The notes under the pieces: model-generated
The model's input: the letters and a program-made list of their open reading frames with translations, nothing else
Told to the model about the DNA's origin: nothing
Databases searched by the model: none
DNA from: Caldifarciminota bacterium
GTDB taxonomy: Bacteria > Hydrothermota > Hydrothermia > B15-G9 > WFZT01
Assembly (NCBI GenBank): GCA_026991055.1
Contig: JALXCE010000135.1
Coordinates: 1 to 6,757 of the forward strand
DNA: 6,757 nucleotides
Reading direction: 5' to 3'
Shown here: in pieces, positions 5,660 to 6,757 of the stretch
Layout of the letters: each line of letters opens with the position of its first letter
Numbering within the stretch: position 1 is the first letter of the stretch
Made by a program: the position numbers and the translations under genes

Positions 5660-5673
5660 TCCACGCAATTGTC

Positions 5674-6639
5674 ATGCTTGAGATTATCGTTAGAAGATTA
5701 TGGCAGAGTGTAATCGTTTTGCTTGCGGTCTCCGTCCTTGTGTTTGTTATGGTGTACGTATCAGGAGACCCGGTGGAGCTTCTTGCGCCTCCAGATGCCA
5801 CTGAAGTCGAGGTTGCGCAGCTAAGAAAGGCTCTCGGTCTCGATAAGCCACTTCATGTCCAATATATCCAGTTCTTAAAGCATGCCCTACATGGAAACCT
5901 TGGATATTCCTATGTAAATAATGCACCGGCGGTGGAGCTGATTTTTGAGCGTATGCCTGCAACCTTTGAGCTTGCTCTCTTTGCTACACTTATCGCTGTT
6001 ATACTCGGTATTCCTTTTGGAATCATAGCGGCAGTAAATCCTGAAAAGCTTCATAGTAAACTGATAATGATAGGTTCCCTCTTTGGTATATCATTCCCCA
6101 CCTTCTGGGTGGGAGTTATGCTTATTTTGATCTTTGCTGTAACTCTCGGCTGGTTGCCATCTTCGGGAAGGGGTGAAACCGTACGCGTTTTTGGCATTCC
6201 CTGGAGTTTTCTCACCTGGGATGGTATCAAACACCTCATTTTGCCATCGGTTACCCTTGCAGGCTATCACCTTGCTCTAATTGTCAGGCTTGTTCGTGCA
6301 GGCATGATGGAAGTTTTGCTCCAGGATTATATTAAATTTGCCAGAATAAAAGGAGTTCCAAAAAGGAAAATCATTTTTGTCCACGCATTAAAAAACATTA
6401 TGATCCCTGTCATCACTATTATTGGATTGAACTTTGGAGGAATTCTTGCATTTGCAGTTGTTACAGAAACCATTTTTGCCTGGCCCGGGATGGGTAAACT
6501 CGTGATTGATTCTATTCATTTGCTTGATAGGCCAGTAGTGGTGGCCTATTTGATGATTGTAGCTGTCATATTTGTTTTGATAAACCTACTTGTTGACATA
6601 ACTTACACATTCCTTGATCCAAGGATCAGATTGAAATGA
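5674..6639 (+). CDS. ABC transporter permease, DppB/OppB family
   Basis: A 321-residue inner-membrane permease, typical length for the first permease of dipeptide/oligopeptide/nickel ABC importers. It opens with the usual MLEIIVRRLWQS, then TM1 (about 10-30). The family block GDPVELLAPPDATE...LRKALGLDKPLHVQYIQF follows (31-67), with periplasmic GNLGYSY (74-80). Further membrane segments lie near 97-120, 130-157, 187-207, 242-265 and 288-310. The EAA coupling loop, which contacts the ATPase subunits, is DYIKFARIKGVPKRKI continuing to HALKN (218-241). The C-terminus LDPRIRLK is also standard. The start has no SD sequence, but a promoter lies just upstream and an in-frame stop at 5647-5649 rules out a much longer protein. 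The next gene overlaps by 4 nt. The substrate cannot be inferred, because the binding protein and ATPases are outside the window. Confidence 0.95.
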   Translation: MLEIIVRRLWQSVIVLLAVSVLVFVMVYVSGDPVELLAPPDATEVEVAQLRKALGLDKPLHVQYIQFLKHALHGNLGYSYVNNAPAVELIFERMPATFELALFATLIAVILGIPFGIIAAVNPEKLHSKLIMIGSLFGISFPTFWVGVMLILIFAVTLGWLPSSGRGETVRVFGIPWSFLTWDGIKHLILPSVTLAGYHLALIVRLVRAGMMEVLLQDYIKFARIKGVPKRKIIFVHALKNIMIPVITIIGLNFGGILAFAVVTETIFAWPGMGKLVIDSIHLLDRPVVVAYLMIVAVIFVLINLLVDITYTFLDPRIRLK

Positions 6640-6757
6640 AGAAGTTTTTCCAGAACGAGACAGTACAGGAATTTTTTGAGAGTAAGGAAGCCGTTTTTGG
6701 GCTTGCTCTGATTGTTATCCTTACTCTTGCAGCAATTTTTGCAAATTATATCGCGCC
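6636..6757 (+). CDS. ABC transporter permease, DppC/OppC family, N-terminal part
   Basis: The start overlaps the permease stop as ATGA (6636-6639), and the gene runs off the right edge after 40 complete codons. The visible protein begins MKKFFQNETVQEFFESKEAV, then a hydrophobic segment (about residues 20-40) ending FANYIAP. A short polar start, one membrane helix and a final IAP are typical of DppC/OppC proteins, which pair with DppB/OppB to form the channel. AAGGA at 6621-6625, inside the end of the upstream gene, is a plausible SD about 10 nt from the ATG. Position and N-terminal pattern together make the call firm despite truncation. Confidence 0.85.
   Translation, partial: MKKFFQNETVQEFFESKEAVFGLALIVILTLAAIFANYIA

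Larger units (their letters stand above)
4463..5673. other. 1.2-kb divergent intergenic region filled with palindromic repeats
   Basis: The gap between the leftward acyP operon and the rightward permease operon is unusually long compared with the packed operons on either side. The outer parts hold the two divergent promoters. The middle (about 4570-5415) contains at least five strong hairpins plus a decayed one, with related flanking sequences in alternating orientation and a linker present twice. Short open frames crossing it translate the repeats into low-complexity Pro/Arg/Ser-rich peptides with no family signature, so I call no gene. 5416-5630 is AT-rich with only a 6-bp hairpin (5501-5514, CTGATT/AATCAG). 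Confidence 0.7.

Overview
The window looks like chromosomal DNA of a Gram-negative bacterium with moderate, slightly AT-leaning base composition. The evidence is a beta-barrel protein of the Wzi-like outer-membrane type, the start of a probable type IV prepilin, and a DppB/DppC-type importer. The endonuclease IV-like protein has motifs I associate mainly with archaeal and thermophile homologues, so a deep-branching, possibly thermophilic lineage is plausible. That is an inference; no marker here fixes the taxonomy.

Layout, left to right. (1) Positions 1-41, minus strand: the first 14 codons of a gene running off the left edge, carrying a prepilin-peptidase motif (G^MTIAE). (2) 42-527: AT-rich spacer with a probable promoter for that gene and one inverted repeat, but no gene. 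(3) 528-4462, minus strand: a tight four-gene operon, transcribed right to left as acylphosphatase, gatA (amidase subunit of the tRNA-dependent amidotransferase), an endonuclease IV/xylose isomerase-like TIM-barrel protein, and a Wzi-family outer-membrane barrel. Junctions are 2 nt apart or overlap by 11 and 4 nt. (4) 4463-5673: a 1.2-kb divergent intergenic region. Its centre (about 4570-5415) is packed with strong hairpins and related palindromic sequences in alternating orientation, joined in two places by a conserved linker, resembling a BIME/REP-type mosaic. (5) 5674-6757, plus strand: a DppB/OppB-type permease followed by the start of its DppC/OppC-type partner, which runs off the right edge.

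The leftward operon mixes housekeeping functions (tRNA amidation, acyl-phosphate hydrolysis, possible DNA repair) with an envelope protein. The tight junctions imply cotranscription rather than an obvious shared pathway. GatB and GatC are not in the window. The rightward operon is a peptide/nickel-type ABC importer whose substrate cannot be read from the permeases.

The two most interesting signals are the BIME-like palindrome cluster and a start-site pattern. All three genes that head a transcription unit have a -10 box 7-14 nt before the ATG and no Shine-Dalgarno sequence, whereas genes inside the operons have recognisable SD sequences. This suggests leaderless or very short-leader initiation for first genes. 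I found no CRISPR array, RNA gene, insertion sequence or defence system.
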